Made by a program: the position numbers and the translations under genes. From positions 16,972 to 80,971 of the forward strand of contig NZ_JAIKXF010000005.1 in assembly GCF_024684275.1 (NCBI RefSeq): a DNA stretch of 64,000 nucleotides, written 5' to 3'. Shown piece after piece: positions 17,260 through 25,542 of this stretch (within the stretch, counting starts at the first letter, position 1; every line of letters begins with the position of its first letter). Source of the stretch: Ruminococcus sp. Lineage in GTDB: Bacteria; Bacillota_A; Clostridia; Oscillospirales; Ruminococcaceae. A model generated the notes under the pieces. It ran no database searches. It was not told the origin of the DNA and worked only from the letters and a program-made list of their open reading frames with translations.

Positions 17260-18471
17260 TTATTCCTCGTTTGCAGGAGCTTCTTCCTCAGCAGGAGCCT
17301 CTGCTGCTGCCTCTGCGGTATCCTCTGCCTCTGCGGTCTCAGCCTCTTCCTCGGCAGGGGGAGCTGCCTCAAATACGGGAGCTACGAAGTCCGGGCTCAT
17401 CTCGGGAGCTTCCTCACCTGTCAAATTGTCAAACTGCGGCTTGATGTCTATCTTGAAGCCTGTCAGCTTTGCTGCAAGCTTTGCGTTCTGTCCCTTGTTG
17501 CCGATAGCAAGTGAGAGCTGATTGTTTGGAACGATAACTGTGCAGGCCTTTTCCTCCATAGAGGTGATGACTGTCTTTAATACCTCAGCAGGAGCAAGAG
17601 CTCTTGCGATGAATTCCTCGGGAACTTCGCTCCATGGGATAATGTCTATCTTCTCGCCGCTGAGCTCGTTCACTACTGCGGTGATTCTTGAACGCTTAGG
17701 TCCGATGCAGGCGCCTACTGCGTCTACGTTCTCGTCCTTTGACCATACGGCTATCTTGGTTCTTGAGCCTGCTTCACGGGATATGGACTTTACTTCAACT
17801 GTGCCGTCGTATATCTCGGGAACTTCCTGCTCGAAGAGTCTCTTTACCAGGTCCTTGTGTGTACGTGATATCTTTACTACAGGCTTCTTGTTCTTGCCGA
17901 TGATTCCTGTGATGTATACCTTTACAGACTTGCCCTCTTCAAGGTTCTCGCCCGGTATCTGCTCGTTGCGGAAGAGATAGAGCTCTGTTCCGTCATATAC
18001 AACGGTAACTGTACCTCTGCCCGGCTCTACCTGTGATACTCTGGCAGTTATGCACTCATGCTCCTTCTGCTCGAACTTGCTGAGCATCTGCTCGCGGTTT
18101 ATCTCTCTCAGGTCGCCCTTGATGGACTGCTTTGCGGAGAGGGCTGCCATTCTGCCCAGCTTGGAGATATCCAGCTCCTTCATGATAGTGCCGCCTACCA
18201 TAGCGTTGGGATCCATAGTTCTTGCAACGTCGATGTTTACCTCGTTCTCGTCGATAGGCTCATCGTCGATGATGTCCTGTCTGATATACATCTCGAACTT
18301 CTTTGTCTTGGGATCGATCTCAACGGAAATTCTCTCCTCGCTGTGGGGGTAAGCTCTTCTTGCTGCCTTGAGCATTGCCGATTTAACCTTTTCGATGAGA
18401 AGCTCGGTCTCTACGCTGTTTTCTTCACCGAGAGCTTCAAGCGCTCTGAAAAAGTCCTTATTCATGTTCAT
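17260..18471 (-). CDS. nusA: Transcription termination/antitermination factor NusA
   Basis: NusA binds RNA polymerase and nascent RNA. From the N-terminus: the polymerase-binding domain (MNKDFFRALEALGEE), S1 domain (ITARVSQVEPGRGTVTV), KH1 (GACIGPKRSRITAVVNEL), KH2 (AIGNKGQNAKLAAKL). About 60 C-terminal residues are Ala/Glu-rich. The ATG at 18469-18471 follows GGAGGA by 10 nt; an in-frame TTG further up lies inside the SD and is rejected. Second gene of the rimP-to-ribF operon. Confidence 0.96.
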   Translation of the reverse strand: MNMNKDFFRALEALGEENSVETELLIEKVKSAMLKAARRAYPHSEERISVEIDPKTKKFEMYIRQDIIDDEPIDENEVNIDVARTMDPNAMVGGTIMKELDISKLGRMAALSAKQSIKGDLREINREQMLSKFEQKEHECITARVSQVEPGRGTVTVVYDGTELYLFRNEQIPGENLEEGKSVKVYITGIIGKNKKPVVKISRTHKDLVKRLFEQEVPEIYDGTVEVKSISREAGSRTKIAVWSKDENVDAVGACIGPKRSRITAVVNELSGEKIDIIPWSEVPEEFIARALAPAEVLKTVITSMEEKACTVIVPNNQLSLAIGNKGQNAKLAAKLTGFKIDIKPQFDNLTGEEAPEMSPDFVAPVFEAAPPAEEEAETAEAEDTAEAAAEAPAEEEAPANEE

Positions 18472-18528
18472 GTCTGTTGATTCCTCCAATATATTTTATT
18501 TTGGTTTTAAGCAAATATTGTTATTTTT

Positions 18529-19008
18529 TCAAAAATCCAGATAAAGCTTTACAAAAGCTATATCCGCCAACGGGAATTTCTTTTCCTCTCCGTTTTCGAG
18601 TATGACGGTCACACCGTCCTTGTCTGCGCCTGCAAGCTGTGCGACTATTTCCTTTTCGCCGTCAAAGGCTCTGATAAACCGGACTCTTACGGTGTCGCCC
18701 TGACAGACCTCAAAGTGCTCCTCCTTGACAAGCTCGCGTTCCAGACCTGCTGAGCCGACTTCAAGCATATAGCTCTGAGCGATAAGATCCTTTTCGTCGA
18801 GGATATCGCTGATAGGAGCGTTGGCGCGTTCACAGTCCGCAATGGTTATGCCCTCGTCCTGATCGATGAACACGCGGAGATACCACATTGCGCCCTCCTT
18901 TTCGTAGCAGACGTCCCAGAGGTAGTAGCCCAGCTCGTCGGTAATGGGCTTGATAAGGTCGTATACCTTTTGCTCAGTACCGCCGAATTTCTTGAATTTC
19001 ATAGGCAT
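18529..19008 (-). CDS. rimP: Ribosome maturation factor RimP
   Basis: RimP helps assemble the 30S head. The protein (about 159 aa from ATG 19006-19008, or 157 from 19000-19002) has the N-terminal domain VYDLIKPITDELGYYLWDVCYEKE and the motif EVGSAGLERELVKEEHF, followed by the SH3-like tail. Upstream in-frame ATGs fall before the operon's 5' hairpin and are unlikely. The best SD (AAAGGAGAA) is about 20 nt from the ATG with a small stem TCCCG/CGGGA between them, which would bring the SD closer. Confidence 0.92.
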   Translation of the reverse strand: MPMKFKKFGGTEQKVYDLIKPITDELGYYLWDVCYEKEGAMWYLRVFIDQDEGITIADCERANAPISDILDEKDLIAQSYMLEVGSAGLERELVKEEHFEVCQGDTVRVRFIRAFDGEKEIVAQLAGADKDGVTVILENGEEKKFPLADIAFVKLYLDF

Positions 19009-19070
19009 TTTTCCCGATATACCGGGATTCTCCTTTCTCTGTAATCTGAATGTGTCGATATAAATACTAA

Positions 19071-19094
19071 AGACCGGAAGGCTTCCGGTCTTTG
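19071..19094 (-). promoter_or_regulatory. 5'-leader hairpin of the nusA operon
   Basis: AAAGACCGGAAG pairs with CTTCCGGTCTTT, a perfect stem of about 11-12 bp starting some 15 nt after the predicted transcription start. The following minus-strand bases (AGTATTT) are too poor in U for a strong terminator, so it may be an attenuator or an RNA-stabilising 5' stem. Confidence 0.6.
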
Positions 19095-19115
19095 GTTTTA
19101 CTATCATCATCAAAT

Positions 19116-19144
19116 ATTATACCACGGTTTTTCGCAAAAATCAA
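19116..19144 (-). promoter_or_regulatory. Promoter of the rimP-nusA-infB operon
   Basis: On the minus strand TTGATT (19139-19144), 17-bp spacer, TATAAT (19116-19121). The leader to rimP is about 100 nt. Confidence 0.8.
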
Positions 19145-19183
19145 GTGTTTTTCGGAATTTTTTTCAAAAAAATCCCAAGTTTT

Positions 19184-19618
19184 TCAGCTTTTTCTCAGCA
19201 TACGTATCACAAAGCGGTCAAGAAACTCCGAAAATGAACCGTATTCGGTGATATCACCGTGATCCTCACGCAGTATCTTTCCTGTCACGGAAGAAAAGCC
19301 TATGAACTCTCCGTCGCCTATGACCTCGCCGATTATGACCATGTCCTCGGGAACTAATTCACAGCCGACCTCAAAGCCGCCCACTCCTCTTATGACAGCA
19401 AGCTCATTGCAGATATCCGAATATCCCGAAAATCTCAGCCAGTCCTTTAATGCTTCGGGTATCTTTATGTCGTTTTCGGTCTCCCACGCCAATATCTCCT
19501 CCTCGGTATTCGGAGCAGAATACTCAAAATCGCAGGAATCTTCAAGCTCGCGGCTCAGTTCGGCTATTGCGGTTATTTTCTCGGTAAGGCTGTTATTCGG
19601 TATTTCGGGTATGAACAT
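19184..19618 (-). CDS. SMI1/KNR4-family protein
   Basis: A 144-residue protein of the SMI1/KNR4 (SUKH) fold: NTEEEILAWETENDIKIPEALKDWLRFSG near residue 40, then FEVGCELVPEDMVIIGEVIGDGEFIGFSS. Members often serve as immunity proteins against contact-dependent toxins, but no toxin gene is next to it. SD AAGGAG is 7 nt from the ATG. It is a lone gene. Immunity function is not shown. Confidence 0.85.
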   Translation of the reverse strand: MFIPEIPNNSLTEKITAIAELSRELEDSCDFEYSAPNTEEEILAWETENDIKIPEALKDWLRFSGYSDICNELAVIRGVGGFEVGCELVPEDMVIIGEVIGDGEFIGFSSVTGKILREDHGDITEYGSFSEFLDRFVIRMLRKS

Positions 19619-19805
19619 CGTGATTCTCCTTTCACTGAATTTATATTGATTATAGCAGTAAATATTCTTTGTGTCAAATCTCAGTTCCCGAAAAAACTGC
19701 CCCCGAAGCCTGTGTACCAGACCTCAGGGGAGCGAGTTTTTATATAAATTATTAAATCCCTTGTTCTATACCTGTACATAAAATTATTCTTTGGCTTTAT
19801 CAATA

Positions 19806-20294
19806 TCAGCGGATTATGATAGGACCGCCGTGACCGCCGCCGCGTGGGAAATATGGATCGTTGCCGCACGGATAAGGATCATCTATATCCCACATTGCAG
19901 TACCTGCTAATGAAATATCTACGGAATTCGCAAGTGAATTTCCTCTGTGTTCAGCAACAACAGCAACGTATTCAGCATTACGATTGCCGCCGACTCTGAC
20001 GCCTGTCACTACACGACTATAATCAGGCTTAGGACCTGGTTCGCGCTCTGGCAAACTTATCTCGTATACTCTGTACTCTTCAATATTTGCCTTAAACGCT
20101 TCAATTCTAACTTTCTTTAATTCATTTTCCAGCTTGCTCTGCTTGCTTTTTGACACCATCTCGTATTCAGTTGAAAAATCAAATTCATCGGAATCATCCG
20201 GAGCCGCACTTGCGGACATTGCACTTGTCATTGGAACTGCACACATTGCTGTTGCTGCTAAAACTGTGATCATTCTTTTAAAATTAACCTTCAT
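19806..20294 (-). CDS. Small secreted protein, probable target of a LytTR-type regulator
   Basis: A 162-residue protein with a clear signal peptide (MKVNFKRMITVLAATAMCAVPMTSAMSASA, cut after ASA). The mature part is acidic, then helical (SKSKQSKLENELKKVRIEAFKANIEEYRVYEI) and ends in a Gly/Pro-rich tail (DPYFPRGGGHGGPIIIR). The second of two close ATGs (20292-20294) has the better SD spacing (8 nt). Its promoter lacks a good -35 and is preceded by three operator repeats (20451-20506). I do not recognise the family. Confidence 0.8.
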   Translation of the reverse strand: MKVNFKRMITVLAATAMCAVPMTSAMSASAAPDDSDEFDFSTEYEMVSKSKQSKLENELKKVRIEAFKANIEEYRVYEISLPEREPGPKPDYSRVVTGVRVGGNRNAEYVAVVAEHRGNSLANSVDISLAGTAMWDIDDPYPCGNDPYFPRGGGHGGPIIIR

Positions 20295-20420
20295 AATCAT
20301 TTCTCCTTAAATAAAAATTAAAAAATACTTTTTCGTAAAATAAAATTCTGCCGCTATATTTTTTGTCTGCTTTTGTTTGGATTCAGATTCGTTTCAGGTG
20401 TTGCGCAACCCTATGCTTTT

Positions 20421-20426
20421 ATTATA
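20421..20426 (-). promoter_or_regulatory. -10 element of the secreted-protein gene
   Basis: TATAAT on the minus strand. The expected -35 position (20444-20449) reads CTATAC, a poor match, as in activator-dependent promoters; the first operator repeat starts 2 bp further upstream. Confidence 0.65.
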
Positions 20427-20450
20427 CTCATTTTTTTGCGTTTGTATAGA

Positions 20451-20506
20451 TGACATTTGTCACTTTCGCAGTGACATTTGTCACTAAAAAAATGACATTT
20501 GTCACT
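20451..20506 (-). promoter_or_regulatory. Three-copy operator array with 21-bp period
   Basis: TGACATTTGTCACT occurs identically at 20451-20464, 20472-20485 and 20493-20506, each copy 21 bp from the next. The core TGACA-TT-TGTCA is itself palindromic. The 21-bp spacing equals two helical turns, so all copies face the same side of the DNA. LytTR proteins bind repeats with about 21-22 bp centre spacing, and a LytTR gene lies 0.9 kb upstream. Confidence 0.8.
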
Positions 20507-20558
20507 CTGAACGCCTTAATTGGTCGGACAACCTTGTAAAAAGGTCGGGTATAAGAAC

Positions 20559-20579
20559 AGGCGGCAAATGCCGCCTGCT
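20559..20579. terminator. Hairpin after the membrane protein gene
   Basis: CAGGCGGCA pairs with TGCCGCCTG, a 9-bp stem located 23 bp past the stop of the 247-aa gene. The U-tract on the minus strand is weak (TTCTTATA), so termination may be partial. Confidence 0.5.
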
Positions 20580-20601
20580 GTATGTTTATTTCCTTTGTTC
20601 C

Positions 20602-21345
20602 TCAGTCCCAGCTGTCTACCGTAAGTCCCAGCTGCGGACAAGATATGGAGCCAGACTCATGTATCTTGAAATCAAGCCTGTAACTCTCATCGGGAGGTTC
20701 ATTTATCAATTTCTCAGCATCGTCCGTGTAATACACATTATGCTCCAATGTAAATTCGCCCTTATAGCCGCCTACATCTATCGCGGTCAGAGAATCGGGG
20801 CATACATCGTTTCCCCATTTCTCACTGTAAAAGCTGTATTTAACCCCTTCACAGAATGTAACAGTTTCTTTATCGCCGACATAGTCAGAAGCGACAAGGA
20901 CAGTCGGGAACATATCATAGCTGTTTTTTATGATGTATACTTCGAGCTTTACATCGCCGAACTGCTTTGATACCCTGTTATAGCCCTTTATCTCATCGCC
21001 GAATTTATACCCTGCAAACAGCGAATCTTCAAGCATCTCATCTCTGTAAAAACTCAAACTCGGATATACTGCCATGTCTTTCTTCTGACTGTTCATTCTC
21101 GCGCTGAAAACTATTATTATTATTAGCCATATCAATATCATTCCGCCCACAGCGCCCAGCAAAGTGACGATAACGAACTTAAACGGCGACATCATGGGTT
21201 TTATATCTGCTTCCCTGCCCTCTGCAAGGCGCTTGTTTATCCTGCGCTTATATATCGCTTTATAAACCACAAATGCAGCGGCTACTATAATCACAACAGC
21301 AGCTATCGGCAGAAAGAGACTTGCAATACTTATTCCTGCTGCCAT
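20602..21345 (-). CDS. Membrane protein, partner of the LytTR regulator
   Basis: A 247-residue protein with two helices (about 5-30 and 55-82) separated by a basic loop (YKRRINKRLAEGREADIK), and a roughly 160-residue C-terminal domain probably outside the cell. It starts 12 bp after the LytTR stop behind AAGGAGG. LytTR regulatory systems in Firmicutes are often paired with a membrane protein that inhibits the regulator; this one lacks the usual four-helix DUF3021 layout, so it would be a different partner type. Function is inferred from context only. Confidence 0.75.
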   Translation of the reverse strand: MAAGISIASLFLPIAAVVIIVAAAFVVYKAIYKRRINKRLAEGREADIKPMMSPFKFVIVTLLGAVGGMILIWLIIIIVFSARMNSQKKDMAVYPSLSFYRDEMLEDSLFAGYKFGDEIKGYNRVSKQFGDVKLEVYIIKNSYDMFPTVLVASDYVGDKETVTFCEGVKYSFYSEKWGNDVCPDSLTAIDVGGYKGEFTLEHNVYYTDDAEKLINEPPDESYRLDFKIHESGSISCPQLGLTVDSWD

Positions 21346-21357
21346 ATCTATCCCTCC

Positions 21358-21804
21358 TTAAATCCCTAAAAATTCCTTGAATATGTAGTAATACGTCCGC
21401 GTAACGTCAACTTTAGCGCCGTTTTTCATGGTCAGCAGGAACTTCTGCGACAGCGCAGGGCGTATGCTCTTTATGTGCGATACGGACACTATGACCGAAT
21501 TGCTGACGCGGATAAACTCCTTTGCGTCAAGTATCTCCTCAAGACGTTTCAGCGGCTCGGACAGCTTGTACTCATCCCCTCCGCAGTAGGCAACTATATC
21601 ATGGGCGAAGCTCTCTATGTGGGATATTTCCTTTGTTTCGAGCCTGTATATCTCCTCGCTGCGCCGCGCTATAAGGTGTGATACCGTGACGTTGCTCTCG
21701 GAGAGTATCAGCTCTGCGCTGTCGTCTATGTCTATGCCCTTTTTTATGAGCTCTGACGCTATTGAGTCATAGTGTTCGTCGCTTACAAGTAGTCTTATTT
21801 TCAT
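21358..21804 (-). CDS. LytTR-family transcriptional regulator
   Basis: A 148-residue stand-alone LytTR protein: a short N-terminal part (about 1-45), then the LytTR DNA-binding domain (SEEIYRLETKEISHIESF, LDAKEFIRVSNSVIVSVSHI, RTYYYIFKEFLGI). There is no receiver domain. It is the first gene of a two-gene operon with a membrane protein. The operator-like repeats at 20451-20506 are a probable target. Confidence 0.92.
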   Translation of the reverse strand: MKIRLLVSDEHYDSIASELIKKGIDIDDSAELILSESNVTVSHLIARRSEEIYRLETKEISHIESFAHDIVAYCGGDEYKLSEPLKRLEEILDAKEFIRVSNSVIVSVSHIKSIRPALSQKFLLTMKNGAKVDVTRTYYYIFKEFLGI

Positions 21805-21857
21805 TGTCGGCTGTTCGCCTCACTTTCCCTGTATCATTGATAAGCTTATCTGACTAT

Positions 21858-21886
21858 ATTATAAATTGAGAAGCAGAAAAAATCAA
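21858..21886 (-). promoter_or_regulatory. Promoter of the LytTR-membrane protein operon
   Basis: TTGATT (21881-21886), 17-bp spacer, TATAAT (21858-21863) on the minus strand. No copy of the TGACATTTGTCA operator is present here, so autoregulation through that site is not indicated. Confidence 0.75.
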
Positions 21887-22081
21887 TACTCTCCGCACAC
21901 CTTGCACTCACGGCTTCACAGTTTGCATATGCTGTATCATAGCCGTGAACACAAAAGGAGCTTTTACAAACACATCTCCAGAATCAATAACAATAAGCAA
22001 ATCTATAACAATATAATACGATTAGTAGTAAAAAGCTGATATTTTCTTGCTTTTGTTCATAATTTGTTCATCAGCACCCCC
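21887..22081. other. Intergenic region with one hairpin
   Basis: This region lies between the divergent LytTR and cellobiose phosphorylase promoters. The only notable element is a hairpin at 21908-21948 (TCACGGCT/AGCCGTGA with inner ACAG/CTGT), which could be an operator or RNA stem. No gene is seen. Confidence 0.4.
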
Positions 22082-22110
22082 TTGTCAAAATCTGTATTAC
22101 ATGGTATACT
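22082..22110 (+). promoter_or_regulatory. Promoter of cellobiose phosphorylase
   Basis: TTGTCA (22082-22087), 17-bp spacer, TATACT (22105-22110). The leader is about 60 nt. Confidence 0.75.
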
Positions 22111-22176
22111 TAGAATGATATTTTATTGCCTGAGGTAAGCACTGTCCGAGGGCAGAATGAGAAGGAGAAATGTTTT

Positions 22177-24594
22177 ATGCAGTTTGGACACTTTGATCTT
22201 GAAAATAAGGAATATGTCATCACTAACCCTGCTACCCCTGCCCCCTGGGCTAATTATCTCGGCGATCCCGAATACGGCGCTATGATCTCAAATAACGCCG
22301 CAGGCTACAGCTTTGTTAAATCAGGCGCTAACGGACGTCTTTCGCGCTTCCGCTTCAACTCCGATATGGCTCTCCCGGGACGCTATATCTACATCAGAGA
22401 CAATGATACAGCTGATTACTGGTCAGCTTCATGGCAGCCTGTGGGCAAGCCCCTTGACAAGTACAAGAGCGAATGCCGCCACGGTACTGCCTATACAGTT
22501 ATTTCAGCAGAGTACGCTGATATAAAGTCAGAAACTACATACTACGTTCCCTACGGCAAGACCTATGAGGTCTGGAGAGCTAAGATCACAAACAATTCCT
22601 CAAAGGAGAGAAAGCTCTCTGTTTTCGGCTTCATCGAGTTCACCAACGAGCCTAACTACGAGCAGGATCAGGTAAACCTCCAGTATACACTGTTCATCAC
22701 ACGTACAAGCTTTGAGGGCGGCAACCGCATTATCCAGCACATGAACGAGAATACAGGCTTCGACGAGAACGGCTACAACGGTCAGGAGCGCTTCTTCGGA
22801 ATGGTAGGTCAGCCCGTTACAGGCTGCTGCGGTAATTTCAGCGACTTCATCGGTCCCTACAGGACTTTCTCAAATCCTATCGCTGTTGAGAACGGCAAGT
22901 GCAGCGGCGTTATGAACTATAACTCAAACTCCTGCGGCGCTCTCCAGAGCGATATAACTCTTGCTCCCGGCGAGACTAAGGAATTCATCTTCGTACTCGG
23001 CGAGCGCAAGGACCCCGAGGCTGCTGCTATACTCGAAGAATACAAGGCAGCAGGCAAGGTCGATGCAGAAGTAAAGCAGCTCAAGGACTACTGGCACGGT
23101 CAGCTCTCTAACTTCAAGGTAGAGACACCTTCCGACGAGTTCAACAACATGATAAACGTATGGAACGCTTATCAGTGCTTCATCACATTCATCTGGTCAA
23201 GAGCGGCTTCCTTTATTTACTGCGGTCTGAGAAACGGCTACGGCTACCGCGATACAGTTCAGGATATACAGGGTATCATACATCTTGATCCCGAAATGGC
23301 AGCTGAAAAGATACGCTTCATGCTCTCCGCTCAGGTCAGCAACGGCGGCGGTCTGCCACTTGTCAAGTTCGACCACAACGCAGGTCACGAGACCTGCCCT
23401 GACGAGAACGATGAGCACAGCGTTTACGCTAAGGAAACAGGTCACCCCTCTTACCGCGCTGACGACGCACTCTGGCTTTTCCCGACTATCGTGAAGTACC
23501 TCGGCGAGAGCGGAAACAAGGGCTTCCTCGATGAGGTCATCACCTACGCAGAGGAAGGCGGCGGAAAAGCTACCGTTTACGAGCACCTCAAGAATGCTAT
23601 CCGCTTCTCTATGGAGCGTCTCGGCAGCCACGATATGCCCGCAGGTCTCCACGCTGACTGGAACGACTGTCTCCGCCTCGGCGCACAGGGCGAGTCTACA
23701 TTCGTTGCATTCCAGCTTTACTATGCTATGAATGCTATGCGCGACATGGCTAAGGACAAGAACGACACAGATTACATCGCATACCTCGACAGCGCTCAGA
23801 AGAAGCTGGGCAGCGCTCTTGAAAAGTGCTGGGACGAGGACAGATTTATCCGCGGTATCCGCGACAACGGCGTTATCGTTGGTGCAAAGAAGGATCCCGA
23901 GGCTAATATGTGGCTCAATCCTCAGAGCTGGAGCGTTATCTCACACTTTGCTTCCGAGGAACAGGCTGAAAAGGCTATGAACAGCGTTCACGATATACTC
24001 AATACACCTTACGGAGCTAAGCTCCTTGAGCCCCCTTACAAGTACCACCACTTCGAGGGCGCTCTCATGCAGGTGTTCAACCTTGATACAAAGGAAAACG
24101 GCGGTATCTTCTCACAGTCACAGGGCTGGCTCATACTCGCCGAGGCTCTCCTCGGTCACGGTGACCGCGCATTCGAGTACTTCCTCGAAAGCTCACCTGC
24201 CGCTATGAACGACAAGGCTGAAATTCGTGTTATGGAGCCATATGTTCACGGTCAGTTTACCGAGTCAAAGGCTTCACCTTATGAGGGACGTTCACACGTT
24301 CACTGGCTCACAGGTACAGCTTCTACAGTAATGGTAGGCTGCGTTGAGGGTATCTGCGGTATGCGTCCTGACCTTAATGGTCTTGCTATCGCTCCGTCTA
24401 TCCCTGCTAATTGGGACGGCTTCAAGATAGAGAAGAACTTCCGCGGCAAGAAGCTAAATATCTCTATCGACAACTCCGCACACGTTCAGAGCGGTGTCAA
24501 GGAGCTTTACCTCAACGGCGAAAAGCTTGCAAGCAATTATGTTCCCGCGGACAAACTCAAGGACGTTAACGAGATAAAGGTAATCATGGGTTGA
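22177..24594 (+). CDS. cbpA: Cellobiose phosphorylase (GH94)
   Basis: An 805-residue GH94 enzyme, the usual length. It phosphorolyses cellobiose to glucose 1-phosphate and glucose in the cytosol, saving one ATP. The start MQFGHFDLENKEYVITNPAT and the region GLHADWNDCLRLGAQGEST, whose Asp is the general acid of the family, are diagnostic; LVKFDHNAGHETCPDENDEHS, HHFEGALMQ and GRSHVHWLTGTA are other conserved parts. No signal peptide. ATG 22177 follows GAAGGAGA by 8 nt; an upstream in-frame start has no SD. Codon use is strongly biased, as for a highly expressed gene. Single-gene unit with its own promoter and terminator. Confidence 0.96.
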   Translation: MQFGHFDLENKEYVITNPATPAPWANYLGDPEYGAMISNNAAGYSFVKSGANGRLSRFRFNSDMALPGRYIYIRDNDTADYWSASWQPVGKPLDKYKSECRHGTAYTVISAEYADIKSETTYYVPYGKTYEVWRAKITNNSSKERKLSVFGFIEFTNEPNYEQDQVNLQYTLFITRTSFEGGNRIIQHMNENTGFDENGYNGQERFFGMVGQPVTGCCGNFSDFIGPYRTFSNPIAVENGKCSGVMNYNSNSCGALQSDITLAPGETKEFIFVLGERKDPEAAAILEEYKAAGKVDAEVKQLKDYWHGQLSNFKVETPSDEFNNMINVWNAYQCFITFIWSRAASFIYCGLRNGYGYRDTVQDIQGIIHLDPEMAAEKIRFMLSAQVSNGGGLPLVKFDHNAGHETCPDENDEHSVYAKETGHPSYRADDALWLFPTIVKYLGESGNKGFLDEVITYAEEGGGKATVYEHLKNAIRFSMERLGSHDMPAGLHADWNDCLRLGAQGESTFVAFQLYYAMNAMRDMAKDKNDTDYIAYLDSAQKKLGSALEKCWDEDRFIRGIRDNGVIVGAKKDPEANMWLNPQSWSVISHFASEEQAEKAMNSVHDILNTPYGAKLLEPPYKYHHFEGALMQVFNLDTKENGGIFSQSQGWLILAEALLGHGDRAFEYFLESSPAAMNDKAEIRVMEPYVHGQFTESKASPYEGRSHVHWLTGTASTVMVGCVEGICGMRPDLNGLAIAPSIPANWDGFKIEKNFRGKKLNISIDNSAHVQSGVKELYLNGEKLASNYVPADKLKDVNEIKVIMG

Positions 24595-24598
24595 TTAA

Positions 24599-24655
24599 GA
24601 ACTAAGAGCTAAGAGCTTAGAACTAAGAAAGGGCGGAATTATCCGCCCTTTTTCT
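24599..24655 (+). terminator. Terminator of cellobiose phosphorylase with adjoining palindrome
   Basis: GGGCGGA pairs with TCCGCCC (stem at about 24630-24649) followed by TTTTT. Just before it, 24599-24627 is a loose palindrome of AACTAAGAG/CTTAGAACT units. Confidence 0.8.
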
Positions 24656-24657
24656 AT

Positions 24658-24681
24658 GTGTAGGGGACGGCGCCCTCTACG
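24658..24681. repeat. Degenerate TGTAGGGG palindrome
   Basis: GTGTAGGGGACGGCGCCCTC is a diverged member of the family seen at 628, 4601, 43324 and 50048. Confidence 0.5.
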
Positions 24682-24758
24682 TTATTGTGCAAGCCGTCAT
24701 ATTTTTTTGTCTTCAATTGTGCATTCCTACAAATCTGACAAGTTTCCTTTGCAAAATC

Positions 24759-24787
24759 TTGACAAGTACACTTGGCAGTGCTATAAT
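24759..24787 (+). promoter_or_regulatory. Promoter of the DUF6442-like/XRE operon
   Basis: A consensus promoter: TTGACA (24759-24764), 17-bp spacer, TATAAT (24782-24787). Confidence 0.85.
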
Positions 24788-24809
24788 GCAATCATACCAA
24801 GTATACTTG
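24763..24809 (+). promoter_or_regulatory. Pair of palindromic operators on the XRE operon promoter
   Basis: CAAGTACACTTG (24763-24774) overlaps the -35 and spacer; CAAGTATACTTG (24798-24809), a perfect palindrome, lies just past the transcription start. A weaker version, CAAGTTTCCTTT, is at 24739-24750. Sites bracketing the promoter fit repression by the XRE protein encoded third in the operon. Confidence 0.75.
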
Positions 24810-24855
24810 TCAAAAACTGCCAACAAAACTTTGCATGATATGGGAGGTAACATTT

Positions 24856-25188
24856 ATGAATAAAGAAGAGATTCTCGCTAAAAGCAGACAGGAAAACAAA
24901 AACCGCGATATTGCCGAACTGGAAAACGGGAAAAGCGCCGCCAAATTTGCAATTATAACTTCTGCGATCTTTTCGGGAGTGCTTTTCATTCTTGAAGCGG
25001 TAATAACAGGTCATAACAATAACAGCTTATGGGCAATGCTCGCATTTATGAACTGCATGATGTGCGGTTACAAAGCATTCAGGCTGGGCAATAAAAAAAT
25101 GCGTCCTGCCGCTATATTATGGGGATTTTGCACGATAATAGTTCTGATACTTGCCATTATTGACTTTACTGAAAAATCTGTTCTATAA
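24856..25188 (+). CDS. Small membrane protein (DUF6442-like), copy 1
   Basis: A 110-residue protein with the N-terminal signature MNKEEILAKSRQENKNRD, then three membrane helices (about 32-52, 60-78 and 85-105). GGAGG lies 8 nt before the ATG. The first 18 residues are identical to the next gene, showing tandem duplication. In Firmicutes such proteins are encoded beside small XRE regulators, as here. Function unknown. Confidence 0.85.
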   Translation: MNKEEILAKSRQENKNRDIAELENGKSAAKFAIITSAIFSGVLFILEAVITGHNNNSLWAMLAFMNCMMCGYKAFRLGNKKMRPAAILWGFCTIIVLILAIIDFTEKSVL

Positions 25189-25200
25189 TGAGGTGATTTC

Positions 25201-25530
25201 ATGAATAAAGAAGAAATACTCGCTAAAAGCCGTCAGGAAAACAAAAACCGCGATTACGTCGAGATAGACCGCATGAAAAAAAGCACCTTTTTCGCTCTGA
25301 TGTGCAGTATAGGCTTTACCTGCCTGTGGACTCTGCTTTCGATAATCGCTACGTGGCGTGTGAATTTCGCTGTTATCGCAACGGAGTTCTTTATGATATT
25401 CTCAATGCACCTGTATAAAGCAGTTAAAGGCAAAAAAGCAGTTGACATCTTCTGCGCGGCAAGCTCGGCTTTCACATTTCTCATATTCTTTGCTATAGCC
25501 ATATGTGAGCTTTTCGGCTTTAAGCCATAA
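25201..25530 (+). CDS. Small membrane protein (DUF6442-like), copy 2
   Basis: A 109-residue paralogue of the preceding protein: identical over MNKEEILAKSRQENKNRD, then diverged (YVEIDRMKKSTFFALMCSIG) but with the same three-helix pattern. It starts 12 bp after the first stop behind AGGTG. The conserved cytoplasmic N-terminus against changing helices suggests that the N-terminus binds a common partner. Confidence 0.85.
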   Translation: MNKEEILAKSRQENKNRDYVEIDRMKKSTFFALMCSIGFTCLWTLLSIIATWRVNFAVIATEFFMIFSMHLYKAVKGKKAVDIFCAASSAFTFLIFFAIAICELFGFKP

Positions 25531-25542
25531 GGCGGTGCATCT

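Noticed and set aside
19184..19618. Immunity gene of a polymorphic toxin system
   Set aside because: The SMI1 fold fits, but no toxin, WXG or secretion gene is adjacent, so only the family is reported.
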